In this document: piece after piece, positions 8,737-17,263 of the stretch
Position numbering within the stretch: the first letter of the stretch is position 1
Layout of the letters: each line of letters starts with the position of its first letter
Assembly (NCBI RefSeq): GCF_001267925.1
Contig: NZ_CP011409.1
Location: 2,108,001 to 2,172,000, forward strand
From: Herbaspirillum hiltneri N3
GTDB lineage: Bacteria > Pseudomonadota > Gammaproteobacteria > Burkholderiales > Burkholderiaceae_D
Reading direction: 5' to 3'
DNA: 64,000 nt
Made by a program: the position numbers and the translations under genes
Notes under the pieces: generated by a model
The model's database searches: none
What the model was told of the DNA's origin: nothing
The model's input: only the letters and a program-made list of their open reading frames with translations

Positions 8737-8805
8737 ATTGCTGAGAAATTGAGGGAATTTTCACGAAACAGCAAGCGGATTGCTGGCGCCAGAAAACAAC
8801 TTGCC
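8737..8805 (+). repeat. Dispersed 69-bp element, copy B
   Basis: Second copy of the element at 1452-1520, same orientation, no gaps. It lies between two convergent genes, so it is not obviously a promoter for either. The two copies flank the large effector candidate and the kinase gene. Confidence 0.5.
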
Positions 8806-8990
8806 CATGCCGAGAAGACGCCAGGGTAATCCCCTCCTGCTTTCCTGAGCGGGTCTGGTTTCATCCCGCCCGGCAAAAAAGAGAAATGCAGGCCCGCTGC
8901 AGGGGCGCACGCAATCCCGCTACGCTACCTCCGCCCGGAACATCCACGACCCAAAATGGCACGGTTTTCAACAGGCAAACATGTGACGCA

Positions 8991-9512
8991 TCAAGCGATC
9001 TGCGTTTCTTGCGTCAAGGGCATTTCCGACTCCCTCTGGTATTCCCAGGGCCAACGTAAATAGGTGCCGGCGTCCATGCTCATGCTGTAGTCAGGGCGGT
9101 ACATCTCGGTGCCTTCGCAACGATAGACGCTGTAGGTTCTGACCCGATTGCCCAACGCTTCACAATATGCTTTGGCTCTCTCGAACGTCCAACCGCTGCC
9201 GCAGACATCGTCGATCAGCAGGATATCGTGTCCGCGCGGTGCTCGCCCCTCCCCGCCAATGAAGCTGGGAGCAGGATTGCTCCGGCTGCACAAGAGGTAA
9301 TCCAACGGCAGCCCGGTCTTGCGCGCCAACAAGGCGGCGATCGGACTGCCGGCACGCAAGATCGCCACCAGTAAGGTGCTGTGCGCTCTCACCGTTGCAT
9401 GCGTACGCTCGATCATGGCGTCGATTTCCTGCCACTGGACATGCGCGGTCCGCGCAAACTGCATCCATTCGGGCGGCTGGTCCCGCGTCAGGTCAAGCAT
9501 GATGATGCCCAT
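8991..9512 (-). CDS. Phosphoribosyltransferase-like protein in an effector operon
   Basis: A 173-aa protein with the type I phosphoribosyltransferase signature at about 97-109 (ILLIDDVCGSGWT: hydrophobic strand, two acidic residues and a Gly/Thr-rich PRPP loop). Upstream, LLVAILRAGSPIAALLA fits the first strand and helix of the fold. Housekeeping hypoxanthine or uracil enzymes are longer at the C-terminus and usually lie elsewhere. Here the gene ends an operon of two T3SS chaperones and an effector-like protein, 29 bp after the latter's stop. It may be an injected enzyme or an accessory. Start is uncertain: 9512 has GGAAG directly before it, and an ATG at 9500 is an alternative. Confidence 0.65.
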   Translation of the reverse strand: MGIIMLDLTRDQPPEWMQFARTAHVQWQEIDAMIERTHATVRAHSTLLVAILRAGSPIAALLARKTGLPLDYLLCSRSNPAPSFIGGEGRAPRGHDILLIDDVCGSGWTFERAKAYCEALGNRVRTYSVYRCEGTEMYRPDYSMSMDAGTYLRWPWEYQRESEMPLTQETQIA

Positions 9513-9541
9513 CTTCCAAGCGCGCCGCCGACGGCAATGTC

Positions 9542-11407
9542 TCAGGCATCATCCTTGCCTCCGCGTCGGGTGGGCACATCGCTCCACGGAGAACTGACAT
9601 CCTGCCCATCGCCGTACCTGTGTTCCGAGTCGGCAATCACGCCGGTCTGCCGCGGTTGCCTTCCCGTAGCGTCAAGCGCCATCTGCGACGCGAGCTGGCG
9701 CGACTCGGGAAATTCCTCAAAAAAATTGTCCTCATCAAAATCGACCAGCGAGAAATCAGGCTCATTCGTCCAGGGATTCTGCGGCGTGACCGACAATGGT
9801 GTCGCCATGCGCGGAGACATCGCTTCCTCATGTCGGGTTCGTTCGAACGTCGACTGTTGCCGTTGTGCCGGTTTTTTGGCTGGAAGCAGCTGTGCGTACG
9901 CGGCCAATCTGGCAGCCTCGTCATACTCAAAACCGGCATTATCTTCAGTCTGATCCGCGATCTGCTGCTTCATGTCTGTTTCGTAGTAGCCGGCGAATGC
10001 ATCCGATGGCAGTGTCCGCTCCTGCGTTGCCTCTTTCAATTCCTCGTCCTGCAGCTCCTGCTGTTCCTGCAGCGCTTCGCGCAACCGGCCCTGGACCGCG
10101 GCGCGATTCATGTTGGCGATGAAATTTGCGTTGTCGCGCTTGGCCGCATGATAGGCACGGCGGCCTTCCCCCTGCCGCGCTTCCGGATGGCCGGGATCGC
10201 CTGCGGTCTGCTCGGCCCATCGGGCCCGTTTACCGTGGTACACGGCCGACAAGTGAGGCTTGACGTTGGCCAGGGATACCAGAAATGACGCGGCTTTGCG
10301 CCGCTTGCTCATGCTGTCGCCGGCTTCCGCCGGTGCGGACACGGTCGTAGAACTTCCTGCCGACCGGACTGATGCGGTCTCGCTGCCATTCTCCTCCAGA
10401 GCGCCGGGCCTGGCGAAGTAGGTGTTGAGTTTGCGCGCCAGGTAACTGGTTCTGCGCGGCGGTGCGCCGGTTTCACCCTGCACCGGGCGGTAGCCTTTCG
10501 GCACGAGCTGTTGCTCGACGTCGGCGCTTCGTCGCGAGCCGATGTCGTTGAAGGCGTGGGTCAGCGCGATGTTGCCGTCCAGTGCGGCGCTGCCCAGATG
10601 TCGCTGGTCGCGCGCCTTGTCTGCCGCGCGGGAAAAACTGTCGCGTTCTTCACTTTGCGCCGGCGCCAGTGTCGCGGCCATGGCGTACATGCCCTGCTTG
10701 CCGAGCTGGAATCCGTTGCTGACGCCGATTGCGCCATACTGGATGCTGCGCTTGAGCGCCCGCACCGTTCCCATATCGCCGTTGTCATGCTGTCGGCTCG
10801 CTGCCGTCGCGACCCGCTGTCGCAGCTGTCCAGGCGTGGCGTAATTGCCTGCAACCGCATGGAAGTCGTCATTGCGCAGGTATCGCTTGTCATGCCTCGG
10901 CAAGGTGTGCTGCGCCAATCCGCCGGAGGGCTCGAATCCCTTGTCTTCCAGATCTGACTGAAAGAGGCGTGTACTTTCGGCAACGACATCGTCCAGTTTG
11001 CCCGGTTCGGCGGCATTGATCGTTTTCTTGTAGTTCAGGCGTTCATGCTTGAGATCTGTCTTCAGCTTCAGCGACGCCTGGCTCGACTGCCGCTTCTCTT
11101 CCGCCGCTGCCTTCTTTTCCTGATCGCCGGACATCTTTTCGAAACCAGCGCGACAATTGATGCTTGCGCCCTGCACGCCCGATCTCACCCGGTTACCGGC
11201 GCCGCGCAACGTCAGATCCGTCTGCCGCATCGATTTGATGAAGCCGCCGAATCCGCGCACCAGCTTGTTGTCGCTTTGCAGGAATCGATTGGAAAGCTTG
11301 TTGCTCGCGGTCGGAACGAACGTGCCTCGCTGCGCGGTCTTCATCTGGGTGGCGTCGCCTTCCAGATGGTAATAGTGTTGGTTGGGATTGGAAATGCCAA
11401 AGGGCAT
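9542..11407 (-). CDS. 621-aa candidate type III effector with upstream chaperones
   Basis: The start at 11407 (MPFGISNPNQHYYHLEG) is chosen for its AGGAGAG ribosome site; the longer frame overlaps the chaperone gene. There is no signal peptide. The N-terminus is Asn/Gln/Ser-rich, residues about 90-125 are a charged Glu/Lys/Gln helix, and the C-terminal third contains a Gln/Glu-rich helical stretch (LREALQEQQELQDEELKEA) and an acidic Phe-rich segment (FSLVDFDEDNFFEEFPES). I recognise no family or catalytic motif. Two CesT-like chaperone genes directly upstream and an hrp box before the operon argue for secretion by the neighbouring T3SS. Confidence 0.6.
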   Translation of the reverse strand: MPFGISNPNQHYYHLEGDATQMKTAQRGTFVPTASNKLSNRFLQSDNKLVRGFGGFIKSMRQTDLTLRGAGNRVRSGVQGASINCRAGFEKMSGDQEKKAAAEEKRQSSQASLKLKTDLKHERLNYKKTINAAEPGKLDDVVAESTRLFQSDLEDKGFEPSGGLAQHTLPRHDKRYLRNDDFHAVAGNYATPGQLRQRVATAASRQHDNGDMGTVRALKRSIQYGAIGVSNGFQLGKQGMYAMAATLAPAQSEERDSFSRAADKARDQRHLGSAALDGNIALTHAFNDIGSRRSADVEQQLVPKGYRPVQGETGAPPRRTSYLARKLNTYFARPGALEENGSETASVRSAGSSTTVSAPAEAGDSMSKRRKAASFLVSLANVKPHLSAVYHGKRARWAEQTAGDPGHPEARQGEGRRAYHAAKRDNANFIANMNRAAVQGRLREALQEQQELQDEELKEATQERTLPSDAFAGYYETDMKQQIADQTEDNAGFEYDEAARLAAYAQLLPAKKPAQRQQSTFERTRHEEAMSPRMATPLSVTPQNPWTNEPDFSLVDFDEDNFFEEFPESRQLASQMALDATGRQPRQTGVIADSEHRYGDGQDVSSPWSDVPTRRGGKDDA

Positions 11408-11493
11408 GATGCTCTCCTGGTGCGAGGCGGCGCTGGAAGATCCGGCGTTGATGAATGAAAATGTCAGGACGAAAAGGAAGAGGAAGAATGAGA

Positions 11494-11898
11494 TCAGGCC
11501 GCATCCAGAAAGTGATGCAGACGCCATTGCTTAGCCTGGTCGACCAGACTGTTCATCAGATGGATCAGTTGTTCCGGATCGACTTCGCCGAGGCGATAGT
11601 GATACCCCAGCGTCACCGCCTTCGACGGCGACAACATGAAGGCCGGCGAATGACTGCCGTACATCGCCAGGTTGAATTCCAACAGTACCTCATAGGCCTT
11701 CAGCAACCGGTCTTGCGGCGGCGGGCCGAAATCGCAGTAAACGACAACGTGGTCGGGTTCCGCGTCCTCGTCGTAACCGAGATAAAAATCCACCCCGTCC
11801 ATCTGGATGGGGTGGCCTGCCATGAGTCGCTCCGGCTCGGCCAGATTGGCCAACCGGCAAAAACCGTTGGCAAGTTCAACGAACATCTCTTTGGACAT
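11494..11898 (-). CDS. CesT-family type III secretion chaperone
   Basis: A 134-aa acidic protein starting MSKEMFVELANGFCRLANL at 11898, after AGGAAAAATACC. The pattern of an N-terminal helix, a short beta section (IQMDGVDFYLGYDED, then VVVYCDFG), an AYEVLLEFNLAM helix and a final helix (HLMNSLVDQAKQWR) is the CesT/SycE class I chaperone fold. Such dimers hold an effector partly unfolded for delivery to the SctN ATPase. The next gene downstream, 86 bp on, encodes the likely client. It resembles the second chaperone gene at 11998 and may have arisen by duplication. Confidence 0.75.
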   Translation of the reverse strand: MSKEMFVELANGFCRLANLAEPERLMAGHPIQMDGVDFYLGYDEDAEPDHVVVYCDFGPPPQDRLLKAYEVLLEFNLAMYGSHSPAFMLSPSKAVTLGYHYRLGEVDPEQLIHLMNSLVDQAKQWRLHHFLDAA

Positions 11899-11997
11899 GG
11901 TATTTTTCCTCTGCTGAATAGGCCGACGGCGGCGTCTGTCGCCTGTATGTGGAACCTCGACCCTCAAGGGTTCCCGCTGCCGCCCTGTGCGCCGGCA

Positions 11998-12459
11998 TCA
12001 GTTTTCCGAGGCGGCAAGCAAACGATGCTGCGTCTTCGAGCGCACCTTGCGCCTCCCATCAAGGAAATATGTCTTCTGCCATCGCCTGGCCTGTGCCGAA
12101 AAATGCACGAAGGCCGCCAGCAATTTCCGCGCATCGATGCCCGCCAGCCTGGCCCGGCCTGTCAGCATGACGTGATCGGTCTCAGAATTGACTGCGAACG
12201 CGGGCGTGTCGACGCCGAACATCAATAGATTGCACTCGAGCAGGCACTGCAGGATCTCGGCGCGGTCGGGCGTGTCGGGAAGCGCGCCGAAGTCGCACAA
12301 GTACGCCACGGTGCCGGCGTCCAGTCCCGACCCCTCCATCAACGTGAAGATGACACCGTCCAGTTCCAGCCGGGCGTGGTCACGTTGTCCGACGGGGCGA
12401 GGAACGTTCGCCAGCGCGGCGATGGCGTCCACGAAGCTGCGGAAGATGTGGTTCTCCAT
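11998..12459 (-). CDS. CesT-family type III secretion chaperone, first gene of effector operon
   Basis: A 153-aa protein of the same fold as its neighbour: N-terminal helix (IFRSFVDAIAALANV), LELDGVIFTLMEG strand, VAYLCDFGALPD, then the LQCLLECNLLMFG helix and a C-terminal helix with QARRWQKTYFLDG. The last ~20 residues are basic. The YxCDFG and CN/FNLxMxG elements are shared with the 134-aa protein. It opens the operon chaperone-chaperone-effector-phosphoribosyltransferase and lies 33 bp after an hrp box. The two chaperones may serve the two downstream products or form a heterodimer. Confidence 0.7.
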   Translation of the reverse strand: MENHIFRSFVDAIAALANVPRPVGQRDHARLELDGVIFTLMEGSGLDAGTVAYLCDFGALPDTPDRAEILQCLLECNLLMFGVDTPAFAVNSETDHVMLTGRARLAGIDARKLLAAFVHFSAQARRWQKTYFLDGRRKVRSKTQHRLLAASEN

Positions 12460-12491
12460 GGGTCAGTCTTTCACTTGTTGCCGCGTCCTAA

Positions 12492-12519
12492 TGGGTCGCC
12501 GCCACGGATGGTCGGTTCC
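12492..12519 (-). promoter_or_regulatory. hrp box of the chaperone-effector operon
   Basis: Minus strand: GGAACC (12519-12514), 15 bases, CGACCCA (12498-12492). It matches the HrpL consensus GGAACC-N15/16-CCACNNA except for one base, and lies 33 bp before the start at 12459. The rest of 12460-12805 has no supported gene. A short hairpin at 12704-12721 (GCTGTC/GACAGC) lacks a T run. Confidence 0.65.
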
Positions 12520-12805
12520 ACGCCTGGCCCGAGATTATTTTTATTGCATTTCCGTCATCTTCCGGTGGCGAAGCGACAATGGAGCCACAATGGAACAAGC
12601 GTTTGATAGTCTTTTCTAATCGTCGTCTTTGATTAATACCATCGGTTTATCGTCCGTAGAATCAATGGCACACGGCAATTTTGCGTTAACATGGACGAAA
12701 TCAGCTGTCGCAAAAGACAGCGTCAAAAATAGTGAAAATCAAAGAGACAAAGGGACGGGAAACATTGCCCCTGAAGAGAGCCGGCGAACTATCCGGAGAC
12801 CTCTC

Positions 12806-13900
12806 TTATCGTTTGCTGTTAAGCATGTCATGCAGTTCCAGCCTGTTATAGGCCACCCGCAAGGCATCGCGTGCGCTGATGGACTTCTTTGTCGCCAATT
12901 GCAGCAGGACTTCGTTCAGGTTGCGCGACATATTGTCTTCTTTGCGCTTCATGAATTCGGCGATCAGGTGCATCTTGCTGGCGTCTAGCATATACGGCGA
13001 TATCTGTTGATAGGTGTTGAATACCATTTCGCTTGCCATGACGTGGTTCTCCCCGTCCTCCGAAGGCAGGAGGCTTTGGAATATGACGCCGACCAGCGAA
13101 TCGGCCAGCGTTGCAGCGCGCTGGTTGCGCTGGTCTTGCGGAAAGAAACTCAGCAACTTGGTGATGGCGCGAACGGCGCTGCTGGTATGTAAGGTTGCCA
13201 ACACAAGATGTCCCGACTCGCCGGCGTGCAGTACGGTGTCCGCCGTGTCGAAATCGCGTATTTCACCGACCATGAGCACGTCCGGCTTTTGACGGAGGGC
13301 TTCGCGCAGGCCGCTGGAAAAACTGGCAGTGTCGGTCGGCACTTCTTTCTGGGAAATGATTGACTGCTTGCGACGCAGTTCGTATTCGATCGGCTCTTCT
13401 ATGGTGACGATATGCCCTTGCCGCGTGGTGTTGATGTAATCGAGCATGGCGGCAATGGTGGTGGTCTTTCCGGCGCCGGTCGGTCCGGTGATCAGGATGA
13501 TGCCTTTGGTGGCTTCCATCATGGTCCTGACATAGACCGGCAGACCGGTTTGCTCCAACGTGAGCGGCTGCAAGGGGAAACGCCGCATCGACACCGCCAC
13601 CCGATTGCCGCGCTCCATCCGGTAGATGTTGCAGCGCAACCGCCAGTCTTCCAGTACATGAGGGCAATCCAGCGCCTTGTCGACGATCTTGTCTTCCCAG
13701 TCGTCGTCGATGGCGGTGAGCAAGGGCCGCATGTCCGCGATCGTGACCGCCCGCTCCCCGACCGGGATCCATCCGCGGGGAGTTTTGATCATGATGATTT
13801 CATTTTGCTCGATATGGATGTCGGAAAAGGCTTGGCGCGCCTTCATCAGCGAAAGGATTTCTTGCTGGAGGTCGCGCGTCCGAAAGGGATTGTTTGACAT
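12806..13900 (-). CDS. pilT: PilT-type pilus retraction ATPase
   Basis: A 364-aa hexameric secretion ATPase. Walker A is GPTGAGKTT (about 139-147). Other motifs are the Asp box VTIEEPIEYEL, the Walker B/His region QKPDVLMVGEIRD and the His-box HAGESGHLVLATLHTSSA. The short N-terminal PAS-like part and lack of a zinc-finger Cys cluster fit PilT or PilU rather than the assembly ATPase. It is transcribed separately from the type IVb pilus operon and lacks an hrp box. R64-type pili do not need a dedicated retraction ATPase as far as I know, so its role with this pilus is an inference. Confidence 0.85.
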   Translation of the reverse strand: MSNNPFRTRDLQQEILSLMKARQAFSDIHIEQNEIIMIKTPRGWIPVGERAVTIADMRPLLTAIDDDWEDKIVDKALDCPHVLEDWRLRCNIYRMERGNRVAVSMRRFPLQPLTLEQTGLPVYVRTMMEATKGIILITGPTGAGKTTTIAAMLDYINTTRQGHIVTIEEPIEYELRRKQSIISQKEVPTDTASFSSGLREALRQKPDVLMVGEIRDFDTADTVLHAGESGHLVLATLHTSSAVRAITKLLSFFPQDQRNQRAATLADSLVGVIFQSLLPSEDGENHVMASEMVFNTYQQISPYMLDASKMHLIAEFMKRKEDNMSRNLNEVLLQLATKKSISARDALRVAYNRLELHDMLNSKR

Positions 13901-14138
13901 TCAGGCACCTGAATTCTGAAAAATGTTTTGGAACGGAGTACTTGCTTCAACGGCCGGCTTTCTGCTTTGTGAAGCGGCAGACAACATGATGTCCGATGAA
14001 AGGAGATGCACATGAACGCCTGTATCTGATCGTCGAAACGAAACGCACTATTTGGAGTCCCTTCCCGCGACAATCCTGGATCTGCATGAATAAAACAAAA
14101 AATTCCGGCGATGCAATGCAACTCAATTGGTCCCGATC

Positions 14139-14840
14139 ATGAAAATTGCCTGTTACATCCGCAACATCTTTGCCTTGGAACAAGTACAGACCTGCTTGCA
14201 ACGGTCAGGCTTTGAATCAATTCATTTCGATTCCGAAATCTCGCTCTTGCGCACCCTGAAACGACATGCCTTTGATATTGTCGTCATCGACATTGCCAAC
14301 GCTGCATCCGAGGGCGACAGCATTTTTTCCTGGCTCAACGTCCGCACCGAGCGCATACCGACATTGATATTGTCCCCGCTGCGCACCGCAGAGCTGGTGG
14401 CGCAAGCGATCGACAAAGGCGCAGACGACTTCCTGCTGCGGCCTTTCGAGTCGATCGAACTGATCCTCCGCATCAATACGCTGATACGGCGCTGCATCTC
14501 TTCCGGCGTACCTCGCACCGTCGAATTTGCCGGATTCTCGCTCGACTGCGATACGGCGCAATTCAGCTTCCGGGGCAAGCCGATTGCTCTGACCACCCGC
14601 GAGTTCTGCATGGCCTGGCTGTTCTTTTCCTCACCAGGGAGGTCTATTTCACGCGAGGCCCTCGGAAACGCGATCGGTAATCCAGAAAACGAAGTCCCCG
14701 GCAGAATCATCGAGCAGCACATCTGCAGCCTGCGCAAGAAACTCGTCGTCGACGACCGCCAGGTCGTCATGATCCGTACCGCCTGCAGCCACGGCTATCG
14801 GCTGGAGCTTTGCAGCGGCAACGACGCAGCGAACTCGTGA
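14139..14840 (+). CDS. OmpR/HrpG-like response regulator with atypical receiver
   Basis: A 233-aa protein with an N-terminal receiver and a C-terminal winged helix (LTTREFCMAWLFFSSPGRSISREALGNAI; the recognition helix ends in QHICSLRKKL). The receiver keeps the phospho-acceptor Asp (D51 in VVIDI) but lacks the acidic pair after strand 1 (KIACYIRN) and has Arg at the conserved Lys (LLRPFES, R101). No histidine kinase is nearby. In Ralstonia and Xanthomonas an OmpR-type regulator, HrpG, sits atop hrp control, so a role in T3SS or pilus control is plausible. The ATG at 14139 is preferred over a TTG at 14127; the ribosome site is poor. Confidence 0.7.
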   Translation: MKIACYIRNIFALEQVQTCLQRSGFESIHFDSEISLLRTLKRHAFDIVVIDIANAASEGDSIFSWLNVRTERIPTLILSPLRTAELVAQAIDKGADDFLLRPFESIELILRINTLIRRCISSGVPRTVEFAGFSLDCDTAQFSFRGKPIALTTREFCMAWLFFSSPGRSISREALGNAIGNPENEVPGRIIEQHICSLRKKLVVDDRQVVMIRTACSHGYRLELCSGNDAANS

Positions 14841-14846
14841 TACCAG

Positions 14847-15326
14847 TCAACGTCCGGCCAATACCTCGGTCGGGATGTTCCGGTATACCTTACGCGCATA
14901 CTTCAGGCGCAATTGAGGATTGTGTGCGTTGTAAGCACCGACCGCTTCCCAGGTGGTTCCGAGCCTTTGCATGTTCTGCGACAGGATCCACGCACCCACT
15001 TGCAGATTGATGCAAGGATCCTTCAAGGTCTTCTCGTCGACGCCGTATTTCTTCAACGTCGGCAGCCAGCTGCTGTTGATCTGCATCAGGCCGATATCGT
15101 ACGAGCCGTTCTTGTTCCGGTTCATCGCCACGGGGTTGAGGTTCGACTCCGTCTTGGCGATCGCATACAAGAGATGGACGTTCACGCCATACCAGGCCGC
15201 CACCTCTTCCCAGCAAGCGCTGGCCGGCACGCAGAAGCACAGTGAAGCGGCCGTCAGCATCGGTTGCAGCAGCCGCAACCTTCTGTCGAGGAAAAATTTC
15301 TTAAGGGCTATAAGTACCATTTGCAT
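14847..15326 (-). CDS. Lytic transglycosylase of the type IVb pilus operon (R64 PilT-like)
   Basis: A 159-aa secreted enzyme with an N-terminal hydrophobic segment (about 20-37) and an SLT domain. The catalytic Glu is in AKTESN (E60), followed by NGSYDIGLMQINSSWLP and a later AYNAHNP motif, as in IpgF and R64 PilT. It cuts peptidoglycan locally to let the pilus or secretion machine pass. Its start overlaps the end of pilV by 26 bp, so it is translated from the same transcript. Despite the shared name, R64 PilT is unrelated to the PilT ATPase at 12806. It could also serve the T3SS. Confidence 0.8.
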   Translation of the reverse strand: MQMVLIALKKFFLDRRLRLLQPMLTAASLCFCVPASACWEEVAAWYGVNVHLLYAIAKTESNLNPVAMNRNKNGSYDIGLMQINSSWLPTLKKYGVDEKTLKDPCINLQVGAWILSQNMQRLGTTWEAVGAYNAHNPQLRLKYARKVYRNIPTEVLAGR

Positions 15327-16740
15327 ATCTCATTGTCTTGTCCGCGCCGCAAATGAGCGGCCGGTAATTCGCATCCATGACGATCGTGCCCATCGGGTAG
15401 TTGATATAGGACGTTGCATCGATCGGATCGTATTGAAGGTAGTGGCAAGGAGTTCCGGGCGTCATGACGGTAAAAATCGTAATGGCCTCGCTCTCCATCC
15501 AACGGAGTGCCTGGACGCCTTGCGCCACCACGTTGTGGCTGGCATTGACGTCGAAGCTGTTGACGGCGTGCACGGCGTTGACGTCGTAACCCGCCCACAT
15601 GGACCCTCCTGAACTAATGTCTCCGGAGGCGGTGATAGTTCCACCGGCGCTGATATTTTGCGACGCCGCGACGCGCCGCGCCGTGATGTCTTGCGAGGCA
15701 TCCAGGGTGGTCGTCGTGATGCGCCCGGGCACATCGAAGTTGCCGTCCTGATCGATCGCCAGCGGACGCCAAGAAGAACCGTCGTACATGAACGCCCGCG
15801 CCAGCGACGTCACCATTCGCACGTCGCCCACCGAACCCGAAGGCAACGACGCATAGGTAGATACCGGCTCCTTCCATTGCGAGTAGCTCGACCAGACGCC
15901 TCCGCTCGAGCAGGTCAACAGCGCGCGCGTGCCGCTGTCCAGAGCGACGCCTGGTTCCGCCACTCCGCTGGCGTTGAGACACGATGCGCCATTGGAGACC
16001 AGCGCGGCGTTGGCCATGCGGATCGGCGTGTTCATCCGGTTCAGCTCGGGATGGCCTGGCACCGCGTTGCGATAAAGGTAGTCGGTCGACAACATGCCGC
16101 TGCCGTCTGTAAACAGGTTCGATACCAGGTGGCCGCCGTCGGCCGCGCCGCCGGACAACGCGCTGGCGCTGGGACAAGCGGTGGAACGATACGCCGAGGT
16201 GTTGAGGCTCCAGGTGGCGCCCTTGGCATTGGCAGTATCGCCGGTGCTGATATAGCCGCCTCCCGGGCCGGCATTCATCGCCGCCGCAGGCAGGTCTTTT
16301 TCGGGAATGACGCCGCCGCCGGTGGTCACCACCAGCACGTCGAATTTGCCGGGAGCGCCTGCAGGATCGGGCTGACGCACCAGCACGCAAGGCGTCTGCC
16401 GGTAAACATTGGTGGCCGCCATGCCGCCGGGCAGGAACCTGCCGGTCTTCAGTTGCGCCAGCGATACCGTCGCCACGGACGCTGCCGTTGGCGTCAGGCC
16501 TTGCAGCGTCGCGGCATTGGCGCTGATGTATTTTTCCGCGGCGGCCGCCACTTGCGACTGGTAGTAACCGGCCTGCTGGCCCTTCATGTCGTCCACCGAA
16601 CCATCCATCATCGTCGACAGTCCCAGCAGGATCATCGTGCCGATCGCCAGCGCGCCCAACAATTCGATCATTGCGATGCCGCGTTGTCGGTGTTGGGGAT
16701 GCCGCCGGGGCAACCGGGAAAAACGTAAGGAGGTCGTCAT
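15301..16740 (-). CDS. pilV: PilV-like minor pilin / pilus tip adhesin
   Basis: A 479-aa prepilin. The leader MTTSLRFSRLPRRHPQHRQRG is followed by IAMIELLGALAIGTMILLG, giving cleavage after G21 and Glu at +5. A long, Ser/Thr/Gly-rich extracellular domain with few Cys follows and ends in ICGADKTMRY. In R64 the same position holds the PilV adhesin, whose C-terminus is switched by a shufflon; no shufflon repeats or rci recombinase are visible here. ATGA overlap with the upstream pilM-like gene. Confidence 0.8.
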   Translation of the reverse strand: MTTSLRFSRLPRRHPQHRQRGIAMIELLGALAIGTMILLGLSTMMDGSVDDMKGQQAGYYQSQVAAAAEKYISANAATLQGLTPTAASVATVSLAQLKTGRFLPGGMAATNVYRQTPCVLVRQPDPAGAPGKFDVLVVTTGGGVIPEKDLPAAAMNAGPGGGYISTGDTANAKGATWSLNTSAYRSTACPSASALSGGAADGGHLVSNLFTDGSGMLSTDYLYRNAVPGHPELNRMNTPIRMANAALVSNGASCLNASGVAEPGVALDSGTRALLTCSSGGVWSSYSQWKEPVSTYASLPSGSVGDVRMVTSLARAFMYDGSSWRPLAIDQDGNFDVPGRITTTTLDASQDITARRVAASQNISAGGTITASGDISSGGSMWAGYDVNAVHAVNSFDVNASHNVVAQGVQALRWMESEAITIFTVMTPGTPCHYLQYDPIDATSYINYPMGTIVMDANYRPLICGADKTMRYANGTYSP

Positions 16741-17234
16741 TTTGTCATCGCAATCCATACTGGAGCGCCGTCGGGAACAGACTTTCCCGTCAACGCCGAT
16801 AGCGGAATATTGGTGTCGCCGAACAACGGCGACTGCAGGGTCGATGCCGTGGCCTGGTAGGTGCCGACAAGGATGGACTGGTGCGATACCCCGACCAGTT
16901 CGCCGACAATGTTCTGCGCCGGCAACGACGATGCATAGATGTAGATGATGCCTGCGGCATCGCGGTAGTTGTTCCAGATCGCAGAGCTCGTACCTTGCGC
17001 CATCCGCGTCCATCCGGGTAACGCGCCGCTTGCCGCCAGCGTGGCGTAGCTGACGCTGGCGTCATGGATGTCGTAGATCTCGAAATAACGGATGACAGCC
17101 TCGCGGTACATCGCCATTTCCCTGGCCAGGCTGATCACCGCCTGGTGCTGCAGCCGGTCGCCGGTTTGCAGGCTGCGCGTGGCATACGCTCCCGCCACCG
17201 CCAGCATCACCGCCAATACCGCGATATTCCACAT
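16737..17234 (-). CDS. pilM: PilM-like type IVb pilus biogenesis protein
   Basis: A 165-aa protein with a hydrophobic N-terminal helix without a charged leader (MWNIAVLAVMLAVAGAYA) and a compact domain (YREAVIRYFEIYD, ALPGWTRMAQGTSSAIWNNYRD). This fits the R64 PilM family of small inner-membrane-anchored pilus proteins. In R64 pilM lies between pilL and pilN; here it sits between the major pilin and pilV, so the gene order differs. It is not related to the actin-like PilM of type IVa pili. Confidence 0.6.
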   Translation of the reverse strand: MWNIAVLAVMLAVAGAYATRSLQTGDRLQHQAVISLAREMAMYREAVIRYFEIYDIHDASVSYATLAASGALPGWTRMAQGTSSAIWNNYRDAAGIIYIYASSLPAQNIVGELVGVSHQSILVGTYQATASTLQSPLFGDTNIPLSALTGKSVPDGAPVWIAMTK

Positions 17235-17263
17235 GGCATCCTCCAGTCCCTGCTTTCGGCGCG

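Larger units (their letters stand above)
8563..8990. other. Intergenic region: terminator and second copy of the dispersed repeat
   Basis: It holds a terminator for the kinase gene at 8601-8625 and repeat copy B at 8737-8805. No gene is supported between the convergent kinase and phosphoribosyltransferase genes. Confidence 0.5.

Noticed and set aside
12704..12721. Terminator after the PilT ATPase gene
   Set aside because: A six-base stem is present, but neither strand has a T run after it.
14950..14980. GGAACC on the minus strand inside the transglycosylase gene
   Set aside because: It is within coding sequence and is not followed by CNACNNA at 15-16 bases.
15301..16740. Shufflon or rci-type inversion system at the pilV 3' end
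   Set aside because: No repeated inverted sfx-like segments and no recombinase gene are visible next to pilV.
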